DNA of 41,362 nt, taken from Pygmaiobacter sp. Its GTDB lineage: Bacteria > Bacillota > Clostridia > Oscillospirales > Ruminococcaceae. Shown here piece after piece: positions 16,197-24,300 of the stretch. The first letter of the stretch is position 1, and each line of letters opens with the position of its first letter. Location of the stretch: the NCBI GenBank assembly GCA_028689835.1, contig JAQVCK010000006.1, positions 1 through 41,362 of the forward strand, written 5' to 3'. The notes beneath the pieces were generated by a model. The model had not been told where the DNA came from. It did no database searches and saw only the letters and a program-made list of their open reading frames with translations. The translations under genes and the position numbers were made by a program.

Positions 16197-17723
16197 TCAC
16201 CTCTCACGGGTAAACAGCCGCATGGCAAGCTGCACGGTTTTGGGGGCGTACTCAAACAGGGCAAACGCAAACACCCCGCCGGGCAGCAATTTCAGCTCAA
16301 ACGGGTTGCGCAGGGCCACAACCGCCAGCGGTACACCCGCCCTGTGCAGCGCTTCGGCCAACGCCATTTGGGCCGGGTGGATGTTGCCGTTAACAGTGCC
16401 CAGCACCACACTGCTGTGTGCCGGTGCCGCGGCCAGAATCTGCTGCACCTGCTGCTGCGTGGGGTCAAGGTCAAATAACTGCTGCGCGCCGCCAAACTGC
16501 GCCTGCATGGCACCCGCAAAGCTGTAATCGGCAAGCTGCGCGTTTGCCACCATGGTCGTCTGCCGGCGCAGCGGCGATACAAACAGCGGGTTTTGCCCCA
16601 GCGCAAAGCCAGTGCCCTCTCCCTGCCTGCTGCGCAGGATGGCGTCCCACGAAAGCTGTTCGGCAAACCCCTGCATCTCTGCCTTTGTCGCTGCCGCCAG
16701 CGGTGCCTGTGGGTGCAGGTACCGCGCTTTGCAGGCAAGGATACGCCCCACAGCCTCATCAATGCGGGCCATCGGGATCTCGCCGCTTTGCACGGCCTGC
16801 TGCAACGCCTCTACCGCACCGATGACCTCGGCGGGGGTGTGGGAGATAAAGATGAGGTCGATGCCCGCCTTGACGGCCTCCACCGTGCCCTTTGCCACCC
16901 CGACCGTCTCTTTGATGGCGTTCATCTCCATACAGTCTGAAATGATGAGGCCGCCAAAGCCCAGCTGCTCGCGCAGTAAGCCGGTGACAATGGCGCGCGA
17001 CATGGTGGCGGGCACGTTTGCCGCCTCCAGCGCGGGGAACAAAATGTGCGCGATGGTGATGGACGGGATGCCCTTCGCAATGGCCGCCTTAAAGGGCAGC
17101 AGCTCCAGCTCTTGTAACTGTTGTAGTGTTTTAGAGATGACCGGCAGCGCCAGATGCGAGTCGGTCACCGTGTCGCCGTGCCCGGGGAAGTGCTTGCCCG
17201 CGGTCAGCATGCCGGCCTGCTCGTACCCGTCGTAGGCCGCAAGAGCGTACCGGCACACCTGTTCGGCCGTTTCGCCATAGCTGCGCACGCCGATTACCGG
17301 GTTGCTTGCGTTGTTGTTGATGTCCAGCACCGGCGCAAGGTTAAAGTTGATGCCGACGCTTTGCAGCTGGGCCGCCGTGTCGGCTGCGGCCTTTTGCACC
17401 CGCGCGGTATCCCGCAGCGATGCCTGCGCCATGGCGGAGGGCATTTGCGCCATGTCCTCCGGCAGGCGGGAGACCACGCCCCCCTCTTCGTCGGAGGAGA
17501 TCAGCGGGGCGATGCCGGTGTTTTGCTCAATAAAATCATTCAGGTCGGCGCACAGCGTTTTCAGCTGTGCTTCGGTTTGCTGGTTATACTTAAACAGGAT
17601 GACATTGCCCAGCGCGTAATCCTTGACCAGCGCCCGAAACTCGTCGCTCATCTGCTGCCCGGGGAACCCGGTGACCAGCATTTGGCCCAGCTTTTGTTTC
17701 AGGCTCATTTCTTCTATCTTCAA
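16197..17723 (-). CDS. nagZ: Beta-N-acetylglucosaminidase, glycoside hydrolase family 3
   Basis: This 508-residue enzyme should cleave GlcNAc from GlcNAc-MurNAc or GlcNAc-anhydroMurNAc. GH3 signatures are DEEGGVVSR (78-86), KHFPGHGDT (177-185), whose histidine acts as the general acid/base in NagZ enzymes, and ISDCMEMNAI with D263 as nucleophile. It is longer than Gram-negative NagZ (about 340) because of a C-terminal domain. There is no signal peptide, unlike the exported B. subtilis NagZ. A TTG start at 17723 is proposed because GGGAGG lies 10 nt upstream; the ATG at 17708 is 25 nt from it. It sits 22 nt after anmK. Confidence 0.9.
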   Translation of the reverse strand: MKIEEMSLKQKLGQMLVTGFPGQQMSDEFRALVKDYALGNVILFKYNQQTEAQLKTLCADLNDFIEQNTGIAPLISSDEEGGVVSRLPEDMAQMPSAMAQASLRDTARVQKAAADTAAQLQSVGINFNLAPVLDINNNASNPVIGVRSYGETAEQVCRYALAAYDGYEQAGMLTAGKHFPGHGDTVTDSHLALPVISKTLQQLQELELLPFKAAIAKGIPSITIAHILFPALEAANVPATMSRAIVTGLLREQLGFGGLIISDCMEMNAIKETVGVAKGTVEAVKAGIDLIFISHTPAEVIGAVEALQQAVQSGEIPMARIDEAVGRILACKARYLHPQAPLAAATKAEMQGFAEQLSWDAILRSRQGEGTGFALGQNPLFVSPLRRQTTMVANAQLADYSFAGAMQAQFGGAQQLFDLDPTQQQVQQILAAAPAHSSVVLGTVNGNIHPAQMALAEALHRAGVPLAVVALRNPFELKLLPGGVFAFALFEYAPKTVQLAMRLFTRER

Positions 17724-17745
17724 TTCCCCTGTTCCTCCCTTGGGC

Positions 17746-18927
17746 TTATTGGCTGATTTTGCCCATGACGACCGGGTGCGCAGCGCCGGTGGCGGACGGC
17801 ACGTTGTTGCACCCGCCGTGAATGGCCTCGTTTGCCAGGACGGCAAAGGCAACCGCCTCTTTGGCATCGCCGTCAAAACCGATCTGCTCGTTGGTCACCA
17901 CTTCGGTTTCGGGCAAATAATCTGCGATGTCGTGCAGCAGGGTCTCGTTATAGCTGCCGCCGCCGCCCACAATCAGCCTGTCCGGCACTGCCGGCAAGTA
18001 CTGCTGCGCCGAAAACGCAATGGTTTTAGCCGTATAACGGGTCAGCGTGCGCAGTACCTGCCCGTCGGTCAGCCCCAGCGTTTTTGCCTGTTGCAGCACA
18101 CCCGCCAAAAAGCTTTCGGTATAGCGCTCGCGCCCGGTGGTTTTGGGCGGGCACTGTGCAAGGTAGGCATCTTGCATCAAAAAGTCCAGCAGTGTTTCGT
18201 CCCAGTCGTACTGGGCCGCGGTTTTGCCACCTTCATCCCAGCGCTGCTTGCCGCCGGTCATTTTGGCAATCATGCCGTCCATCAGCATATTGCCCGGGCC
18301 GGTGTCAAAGGCAATGGTATCGCTCATGGCGCCATTTGCCGGTAAAAAAGTGATGTTGCCGATGCCGCCGATGTTTTGCAGCGCGATATTCTGCGTTTTG
18401 CTGCGGTAGATCAAATACTCGGAATAGGGCACCAGCGGCGCACCCTGCCCGCCGGCGGCGACGTCCCGCACGCGAAAATCGGACACCGCAATGGTGTGCA
18501 GCCTTTCGCACAGCAGCGACACGTTGCCGATTTGCAGCGTGGCCGCGACCTCGCGCCCAAGGTACTGCACTGCCACCGGCTGGTGGTACACCGTTTGGCC
18601 GTGGCAGCCCACAAGGTCGATGTCGGCGGCGGTAATGCCCGCTTTGGCGCAAACCGCCTCGCAGGCCTCTAAATACAACTGGCCCAAAACGCCCTGTAGC
18701 ATACAGATGGTATAGGTGCCGCCGTAATCGCCGCGGGCAACGCGCAAAATTTCTTCGCGCACGGCATCGTCAAACGGCACGGTGACATAGGCGCGCTGGC
18801 GCACCACCGTGTCAAGGCCATGGCCGGTAATCTGCACCAGCACGGCATCCACCGCGTCGGCCGAGGTACCACTCATCAGGCCGATGACCAGCTTGTCCTG
18901 CTTTTGCATCAACTGTGCAAGGCTCAT
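17746..18927 (-). CDS. anmK: 1,6-Anhydro-N-acetylmuramic acid kinase
   Basis: This 393-residue ASKHA-fold kinase opens the 1,6-anhydro ring of anhMurNAc and phosphorylates it to MurNAc-6-phosphate. Diagnostic segments are GLMSGTSADAVD (16-27), GCHGQTVYH, LQNIGGIGNITFL, FDTGPGNMLMD and a C-terminal GGGGSYNETLL ATP-binding turn. Length fits the family (about 370-395). The ATG overlaps the permease stop (ATGA). Its product is the substrate of MurQ encoded four genes upstream. It implies that the sugar entering the cell is the anhydro form made by lytic transglycosylases. Confidence 0.95.
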   Translation of the reverse strand: MSLAQLMQKQDKLVIGLMSGTSADAVDAVLVQITGHGLDTVVRQRAYVTVPFDDAVREEILRVARGDYGGTYTICMLQGVLGQLYLEACEAVCAKAGITAADIDLVGCHGQTVYHQPVAVQYLGREVAATLQIGNVSLLCERLHTIAVSDFRVRDVAAGGQGAPLVPYSEYLIYRSKTQNIALQNIGGIGNITFLPANGAMSDTIAFDTGPGNMLMDGMIAKMTGGKQRWDEGGKTAAQYDWDETLLDFLMQDAYLAQCPPKTTGRERYTESFLAGVLQQAKTLGLTDGQVLRTLTRYTAKTIAFSAQQYLPAVPDRLIVGGGGSYNETLLHDIADYLPETEVVTNEQIGFDGDAKEAVAFAVLANEAIHGGCNNVPSATGAAHPVVMGKISQ

Positions 18928-19748
18928 CCTTTGACCCCCCCAAGGGCAATGCCCTCAATAAACTGTTTTTGCATTGTAATATAAAGCGCAAACGGGATGG
19001 CAAACGAAACGGTGGCCGCCGCCATGCTAAGGCCATAGTTGGTGTCGTGCTGCGAGTTAAGCAGCGAAAGCGCCACCGTAAAGGTGTACATGCTGTTTTC
19101 GGTATTGGCGACTAGCGGCCACAAAAAGCTGTTCCAGCAGGCGACAAAGGTAAAGATGGTCAGCGACACCAGCGCGGGCTGAATGAGCGGCAGAATAATC
19201 TTAAAGAAAATCTTGTACTCCGGGCAACCGTCAATCTGCGCCGCCTCGATGTAAACGTCATCGACGCCTTTCATGAATTGGCGAATCATAAACACGCCAA
19301 ACGCACCCGCCATGGGCACAAACAGCGCAGCGTAGCTGTTCAGCCAGCCTATTTTGCGCATGGTCAAGAATAGCGGGATCAGTGTGACCTGTGAGGGCAC
19401 CATCATCGTAGCCAGAAAAATCTTAAACAGCTTTTCTTTGCCCGGCACCGGTTTCTTTTCAAACCCGTACGCCGCCATGGCACACACAAGGTCGGTCCAT
19501 ACACAGGCCAGCACGGTAACGATGATACTGTTGAGCAGCGAGCGGCCAAAATCATTTTTAAAAATAATGGTGTAATAGTTTCTGAGATTAAAAGTCACTT
19601 CGTCCCACCGGATGTACAGCGAGCGCAACTGGGTAAAGGACATCAACAGCATATAGATCAGCGGGGCAACGCAGATTAGTGCAAACAGCGACACCAGCAC
19701 CGTGCCGATGATCCCCATGGGCGAAATTTTTTTGCGTGCGGTTTCCAT
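18924..19748 (-). CDS. Carbohydrate ABC transporter permease (MalG type)
   Basis: This 274-residue inner-membrane subunit of a sugar importer has about six hydrophobic helices. The EAA loop that docks the ATPase is at YIEAAQIDGCPEYKIFFKI (about 165-183). MalG-type permeases usually end in a helix like the one here (LYITMQKQFIEGIALGGVKG). It follows the other permease by 9 nt and overlaps anmK by 4 nt. The gene order (binding protein, permease, permease, sugar enzymes) indicates that it transports cell-wall sugars. Confidence 0.93.
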   Translation of the reverse strand: METARKKISPMGIIGTVLVSLFALICVAPLIYMLLMSFTQLRSLYIRWDEVTFNLRNYYTIIFKNDFGRSLLNSIIVTVLACVWTDLVCAMAAYGFEKKPVPGKEKLFKIFLATMMVPSQVTLIPLFLTMRKIGWLNSYAALFVPMAGAFGVFMIRQFMKGVDDVYIEAAQIDGCPEYKIFFKIILPLIQPALVSLTIFTFVACWNSFLWPLVANTENSMYTFTVALSLLNSQHDTNYGLSMAAATVSFAIPFALYITMQKQFIEGIALGGVKG

Positions 19749-19757
19749 CGCGTCTCC

Positions 19758-20642
19758 CTACCTTTCTTTAAATACTTTGTCCTGCAGCCAATGGATTGCA
19801 AGTACAAACAGCAGCAAAATGACCGCAATGGCACTTGCATACCCCAGCTTTTGGTTGGAGAACGCATACGTGTACACCATATACGCCAGCGTAATAGTAG
19901 AGGTACCCGGCCCGCCACCGGTAAGCTGGTATACAATATCAAAGATCTGGAACGATGAAATAATGCCCAGCGTCACGATCATATAAGTAATCGGGCGCAG
20001 GTTTGGCACCGTGACATGCCAAAAGCGCTGGGCGGGGCTGGCGCCGTCCATCAGCGCGGCCTCCTGCTGTTCTTTGGGGATGCCCATCACACCGGCATAG
20101 TAAATAACCATATAATAGCCGACGTTTTTCCAGATGGTCACAAGGCAGATACACAAAAATGCCAGTGCCTTGGTGCCCAGCCAGTTGACCTCGCCGATGC
20201 CGAATAACCCCAAAAAGTTATTGATGATGCCGCCTCTCGTTTTTAGCATTACTTTCCACACGGCAGCCGCCGCAATGTTGGAAACAATGACCGGGATAAA
20301 GATGGTGCTTTTAAGTAGCGCGCCATATAACCCCCGCATTTTGTCGGCAATAAACACTGCAATCAGCAATGCCAGCAGGGTTTGCACCGGCACAGTGACA
20401 ATTACATATTTTAGCGTGTTCCACAGCGCACTGTAAAACGTGGAGCTTTTGAATACCCCCTCATAGTTTTGTAACCCAATAAATTCAGCAGGGCTGTACA
20501 TATCGTACTTTGTAAAGCTGAAATAGATTGCAAGAATGATGGGTATAATGGAAAACATTAAAATGATCACAAAGCTTGGCAGGATATACAGTATACCATA
20601 AAACGCCTGCTGCTTGCGCCCGGTTAACCCTCTCTTTTTCAT
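19758..20642 (-). CDS. Carbohydrate ABC transporter permease (MalF type)
   Basis: This 294-residue membrane protein has about six helices, a short charged N-terminus (MKKRGLTGRKQQ) and the EAA loop QEAALMDGASPAQRFWHVTVP (about 195-215). It pairs with the MalG-type permease downstream. The ATG at 20642 has GTGGGG 8 nt upstream; longer frames reach into an intergenic hairpin and are rejected. No ATPase gene is present in the operon, so a shared MsmX-like ATPase encoded elsewhere is expected. Confidence 0.93.
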   Translation of the reverse strand: MKKRGLTGRKQQAFYGILYILPSFVIILMFSIIPIILAIYFSFTKYDMYSPAEFIGLQNYEGVFKSSTFYSALWNTLKYVIVTVPVQTLLALLIAVFIADKMRGLYGALLKSTIFIPVIVSNIAAAAVWKVMLKTRGGIINNFLGLFGIGEVNWLGTKALAFLCICLVTIWKNVGYYMVIYYAGVMGIPKEQQEAALMDGASPAQRFWHVTVPNLRPITYMIVTLGIISSFQIFDIVYQLTGGGPGTSTITLAYMVYTYAFSNQKLGYASAIAVILLLFVLAIHWLQDKVFKER

Positions 20643-20680
20643 GAACGCGTCCCCACGCCCTTTCCTCTGAGTATGGCAAA

Positions 20681-20716
20681 GGAGCCATATGGCCACTGGG
20701 TGGCACATGTGGCTCC
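20681..20716 (-). other. Intercistronic hairpin between binding-protein and permease genes
   Basis: GGAGCCACATG...CATATGGCTCC encloses an inner GCCAC-CCA-GTGGC stem. No proper T run follows. Such hairpins often protect the upstream binding-protein mRNA from 3' decay, giving more binding protein than permease. Confidence 0.65.
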
Positions 20717-20759
20717 CTTGCACGCGGCCCCACTGATGGGTAAAAGGTGCCTGCGTTAG

Positions 20760-22046
20760 TTACAGCGCCGCGTTGTATTCTTCCATCGTGTTGTCAATGA
20801 CCTGCTGCGGGGTCAAATCGCCCATGTACATCGACTGGATGTTTTTGAACAGGATGTCGTAGAACGAATCCGCATTCTCAAAACCGGGCCAGATATGGAA
20901 GTTTGCAATTTCGGCTTCGCTCTCGTAAATCTTCTGGAAACGCTCGTTCTCGGTATAAGCGCCATCCTTGGTCAGCGGGGTCATGGCATACAGCTTCTCG
21001 TGGAACGCGTCCATCACCTTGGCGCTGGTCATATACTTCAGCGCTTTGACTGCAAGCTCTTTGTGGGGGCTGTTGGCAGCCACGGCAAGCGAGTCGCCCG
21101 AAATCCAGAAGCCCTCTTGGCCATCCGGGCCTTTTAAGGTGCTGAAATCCCAGTTGATGCCGGCTTTGTCGATTGAGCCCGCCATACCGGTACCCATCAT
21201 CACCATCGCAGCTTCGCCATTGCGGAACAGGTCCGGTGCGTCGCCCACTGAAACAACGGTGTCATCAAAAATACCTTCGTCCTGCAAGCTCTTCAGGAAG
21301 TTGAGGGTCGTCTTGCCCGCTTCGCTGTTGAGGTTGGGCTTGCCGTCTGCATCCAGGAAATCGCCGCCCGCCTGCCAGAAATACGGCAGGAACGAAGTCA
21401 TCATAGAGCTTTTGCTGCTGGAGTTACCCCAGGGCTGAATAAACGAATAGACGTCGGGGCGTACTTCCTTGATTTTTTTGCTGTAGGCAATCAGCTCGTC
21501 CCAGTTTGCAGGAGGCGCATCAAAACCGGCCTCTTTCAAGATATCCATGTTGCAGAACAGCACACTGGCATCGCCCACCATCATGGGCAGCACATACTGG
21601 CCACCTGCAACGTTGCCAATGTCATAGTAATAGTAGTTATCTTTTTCTTCCTGCGTGAAATACGAATCCAGCGGCTCTAATGCGCCAGCTGCCGCAAGGT
21701 CATACAGGGTGTCGATGTATACAACGTCAGGCCCTTCGCCCGAGTTCATACCGGTGGTGATTTTCTGCATGTACCCGGTCCAAGGGAAGATTGAAACCTC
21801 TACCTTACAGTTGTTCTCCTGCTCAAACTCCTTAAACTGGTCGGTCCAGAAATCCATGTCCGTATACTCGGCATCGCCGCCGGCATAGGGGGGTACCCAT
21901 ACTTTCAGCACGGTGGCATCCGCAGAGGAACCCGATGTGCTTGCCCCACTGGCAGCCGCAGAAGAAGATGCCCCCGTGCTACCACAGGCAGCCAGAAGAG
22001 AAAACATCATCAGTGCCGACAAAAACAACGCGATCTTTTTTTTCAT
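20760..22046 (-). CDS. Sugar ABC transporter substrate-binding lipoprotein
   Basis: This 428-residue extracellular solute-binding protein is of the type that partners MalF/MalG permeases. It starts with a lipoprotein signal peptide: MKKK, a hydrophobic stretch and the lipobox LLAAC with C21 as the lipidated residue. A Ser/Ala-rich linker (about 22-43) follows, then the binding domain. The ATG is preceded by GGGAGG. Between murQ and the permeases, it most likely captures a MurNAc-containing mono- or disaccharide at the cell surface. The ligand is inferred only from context. Confidence 0.92.
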   Translation of the reverse strand: MKKKIALFLSALMMFSLLAACGSTGASSSAAASGASTSGSSADATVLKVWVPPYAGGDAEYTDMDFWTDQFKEFEQENNCKVEVSIFPWTGYMQKITTGMNSGEGPDVVYIDTLYDLAAAGALEPLDSYFTQEEKDNYYYYDIGNVAGGQYVLPMMVGDASVLFCNMDILKEAGFDAPPANWDELIAYSKKIKEVRPDVYSFIQPWGNSSSKSSMMTSFLPYFWQAGGDFLDADGKPNLNSEAGKTTLNFLKSLQDEGIFDDTVVSVGDAPDLFRNGEAAMVMMGTGMAGSIDKAGINWDFSTLKGPDGQEGFWISGDSLAVAANSPHKELAVKALKYMTSAKVMDAFHEKLYAMTPLTKDGAYTENERFQKIYESEAEIANFHIWPGFENADSFYDILFKNIQSMYMGDLTPQQVIDNTMEEYNAAL

Positions 22047-22122
22047 TCTTTTTTCCTCCCTTTTCAGGCTTTTTTATTAACAGAGCTGTTGCGCCCGGTG
22101 TTGCGATTGATTGCACCACAAA

Positions 22123-22156
22123 CGGCACTTACGCAGCACCGGGTGCTGCCTTGCCG
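22123..22156 (-). other. Intercistronic hairpin between murQ and the binding-protein gene
   Basis: An outer CGGCA/TGCCG pair encloses the near-perfect GCAGCACC-C-GGTGCTGC stem. There is no T run. It lies in the 135-nt gap and may be an RNA-processing or stability element; no clear internal promoter was seen there. Confidence 0.5.
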
Positions 22157-22181
22157 TGTTTTGCAATCTTCTACCAGTGCT

Positions 22182-23087
22182 TCAGCACGTTTTCAACGCT
22201 TCCCGCACCTTGCCGCCCGCCTGCATCAGTTTGCGCTTTGCGGTTTCAAGGTCGGTATCCAGTAAAATACGGGTGATGGCGAGCTTCGCCTCTCCCTCTG
22301 CCTCCAGCAATGCCTCACTTGCCTGGCTGCGGTCGCAGCCGGTGGCCTGCATCACAATATTTTCTGCACGGCAAGCCAACTTTTCATTGGTCTGCCGCAA
22401 ATCCACCATCAGGTTTTCGTACACCTTACCGGTCTCAATCATACTGACGGTCGAAATCATATTCAGGGCCATTTTTTCTGCGGTGCCCGCTTTCAGCCGG
22501 GTGCTGCCGGTTAAAACCTCCGGGCCGGTCAGCAGCTCAATGGGCACATCTGCCTCCGCTGAAATTTTGGCGTTTTTGTTGCAGGAGATTGCCACCGTCG
22601 CACAGCCAATGCTTCTTGCATACCGCAGGGCCCCAATGACATACGGGGTACGCCCGCTGGCCGCAAGGCCAATCACGGTATCGTTGCAGGTCAGCCGGAT
22701 GGCGGTAAGGTCCTGCTGTCCCAGCGTCAGGCTATCCTCTGCGCCTTCCACTGCTTTCACAAAGGCGGGGGTTCCGCCCGCAATCAACCCCACGACAGTG
22801 TTGTCGTTTACCCCAAAGGTAGGCGGGCATTCCACTGCGTCCAGCACGCCAAGGCGGCCACTGGTGCCCGCGCCAATATACACAATGCGCCCACCCCGCC
22901 GCAGGCTTGCCGCCGTGTGGGTAATTGCCTCTGCAATCTGCCCCAGCTGCTCGCGCACCGCAGTGACCGCATAAGCGTCCTCTTCGTTCATCACTTTTAA
23001 AATATCAATCGAGCCCATTTCATCTAAATGCATTGTTTTGGGGTTACGCGTCTCCGTCGTCAATGCATTCAAATTCAGCTTCGCCAT
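22182..23087 (-). CDS. murQ: N-acetylmuramic acid 6-phosphate etherase
   Basis: This 301-residue SIS-domain enzyme cleaves the lactyl ether of MurNAc-6-P to GlcNAc-6-P and D-lactate. Signatures are LTTETRNPKTMHLDEM at the start, YIGAGTSGRLGVLDAVECPPTFGV (about 68-91), and CDRSQASEALLEAEGEAKLAI near the C-terminus. The ATG at 23087 follows AGGGG by 9 nt and overlaps the murR 3' end by 44 nt. The length matches the family (about 300). It links AnmK output to central amino-sugar metabolism. Confidence 0.96.
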   Translation of the reverse strand: MAKLNLNALTTETRNPKTMHLDEMGSIDILKVMNEEDAYAVTAVREQLGQIAEAITHTAASLRRGGRIVYIGAGTSGRLGVLDAVECPPTFGVNDNTVVGLIAGGTPAFVKAVEGAEDSLTLGQQDLTAIRLTCNDTVIGLAASGRTPYVIGALRYARSIGCATVAISCNKNAKISAEADVPIELLTGPEVLTGSTRLKAGTAEKMALNMISTVSMIETGKVYENLMVDLRQTNEKLACRAENIVMQATGCDRSQASEALLEAEGEAKLAITRILLDTDLETAKRKLMQAGGKVREALKTC

Positions 23088-23943
23088 CTTCTGCTTCCCC
23101 TTTGTCACGTTTGTCAATATGCGTTGCAATCAGCGCAGTCTGGCTGGTAGAATATGTCGCTTGAATATAAGCAAGGTAAAGAATATCAATCACCAGCAGT
23201 TGTGACAGGCGGGAGGTGAATTTGCCCGACGTAAACTCGTATTCCGTTGCGCTGACATATAAGTTATAGTCTGCCAGCTTCGACAACTCCGACTCTACAA
23301 AGCAGGTAATCGCAATGATTGGCACCCCGTTTGCTTTCAGCTGCCTTGCGCAGTCCACCGTCGCCTTTGTCTTGCCGGAATAGCTGATGAGCACCGCCAC
23401 ATCGTTTGGTGTCATCGTCTTCGCCATCACAAGCTGCAAATCAAAATCATCCGAAATCTGGCAATGCTTTTTAACGCGGATAAATTTAAAAAATGCGTCC
23501 TTTGCCACTAACAGCGAAGCCCCCACGCCAAAAAAGGTCATGCTGTCGGCCCGCGACATCAGCCCCACACACTGTTCTACCACCCGGCCGTCAATCAAGC
23601 TTTGGGTGTCCTCCAGTGACGCATTGCTGCGCGATACCGTTTTGCTGATAATCGTCTCAATGCTGTCCTGTGCGCCAATTTCAAAATTGCTCTCAATCAC
23701 CACACCCTCTCGCAGTGCCAGCTCACAGGCCAGTGCACGCTGGTATTCGCGGTAATCGCCAAACCCAATTTTGCGGCACAGCCGGCCAATGGTCGAAGGG
23801 GAGGCAAACACCACCCTTGCCAGCTCGTGCGTACCCATATGGGACGCGCGTTCCGGGTCGCTGAGAATAAAGCGAATGATGCCCTTTTCGGTCTCGCTCG
23901 CCTGTTTTAAATATTCTTTTGCTCTTACAATCACGCTTTTCAT
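23044..23943 (-). CDS. murR: RpiR/MurR-family transcriptional regulator
   Basis: This 299-residue regulator has an N-terminal RpiR helix-turn-helix domain (about 1-75; recognition segment FASPSTIGRLCRKIGFGDYREYQRAL split over two helices) and a C-terminal SIS domain that senses phosphosugars (ISYSGKTKATVDCARQL). MurR proteins usually repress mur genes and are released by MurNAc-6-P. The acidic tail reflects its overlap with the murQ start. The ATG at 23943 is favoured over one 6 nt upstream because the weak AGG site is better spaced (9 nt). It heads the operon and faces a palindrome in the promoter. Confidence 0.9.
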   Translation of the reverse strand: MKSVIVRAKEYLKQASETEKGIIRFILSDPERASHMGTHELARVVFASPSTIGRLCRKIGFGDYREYQRALACELALREGVVIESNFEIGAQDSIETIISKTVSRSNASLEDTQSLIDGRVVEQCVGLMSRADSMTFFGVGASLLVAKDAFFKFIRVKKHCQISDDFDLQLVMAKTMTPNDVAVLISYSGKTKATVDCARQLKANGVPIIAITCFVESELSKLADYNLYVSATEYEFTSGKFTSRLSQLLVIDILYLAYIQATYSTSQTALIATHIDKRDKGEAEDGEAEFECIDDGDA

Positions 23944-23991
23944 ATTCATTTACCTGACGTCTGGCCGTTCCCTGTATACGGGTTGTTTGTA

Positions 23992-24063
23992 AAAAGCAAT
24001 GGGCCTTTCAAACAAAAATGCCCCCGTCGTGGCGGGCCTACCCGCCTGCCGGCCATTGCTTTT
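23992..24063 (-). terminator. Terminator-like hairpin in the murR leader
   Basis: On the minus strand AAAAGCAATGG (24063-24053) pairs with CCATTGCTTTT, which is part of a five-T tract ending at 23991. A GGCGGG/CCCGCC stem lies in the 50-nt loop region. It stands between the likely promoter and murR and is separate from the terminator of the preceding operon, so it may attenuate the mur operon. Confidence 0.55.
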
Positions 24064-24114
24064 CCCAAACCCAATATACAACCTTTAGGTACTTTATGTC
24101 TACATTTTTAAATT

Positions 24115-24145
24115 TTATGATACTTCGTTTCATAACATGATACAA
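24115..24145 (-). promoter_or_regulatory. Putative murR promoter with overlapping operator palindrome
   Basis: -35 TTGTAT (24145-24140) and -10 TATCAT (24122-24117) are 17 bp apart. The perfect inverted repeat TTATGA-N9-TCATAA (24115-24135) covers the -10 and spacer, and GTATCAT is repeated directly. The layout fits autorepression by MurR. A second, weaker promoter-like pair lies nearer the gene at about 24072-24100, so the start site is uncertain. Confidence 0.5.
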
Positions 24146-24222
24146 TATTGCCTATTTTCCTGCTCTAATTGTTTCTTTTTTGTCAAAAATATTCAAATAT
24201 TGTTTCATGCCGCTTTGCTTAC

Positions 24223-24268
24223 AAAAAAACAGGCGCTTGCCCGCGCTACCGGGCCAAACACCTGTTTT
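24223..24268 (-). terminator. Intrinsic terminator of the dipeptide epimerase-GNAT operon
   Basis: AAACAGG pairs with CCTGTTT and an inner GCCCG with CGGGC, followed by a run of seven T (24229-24223). It separates this small operon from murR. Confidence 0.8.
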
Positions 24269-24300
24269 AATACTTCTATTGCGCACTGCTGCCAGGGTGG

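Noticed and set aside
17709-17876. Longer NagZ N-terminus with a possible targeting sequence
   Set aside because: The extra residues overlap the anmK 3' end, lack a ribosome site and do not form a hydrophobic signal peptide; a TTG at 17723 with GGGAGG is the better start.
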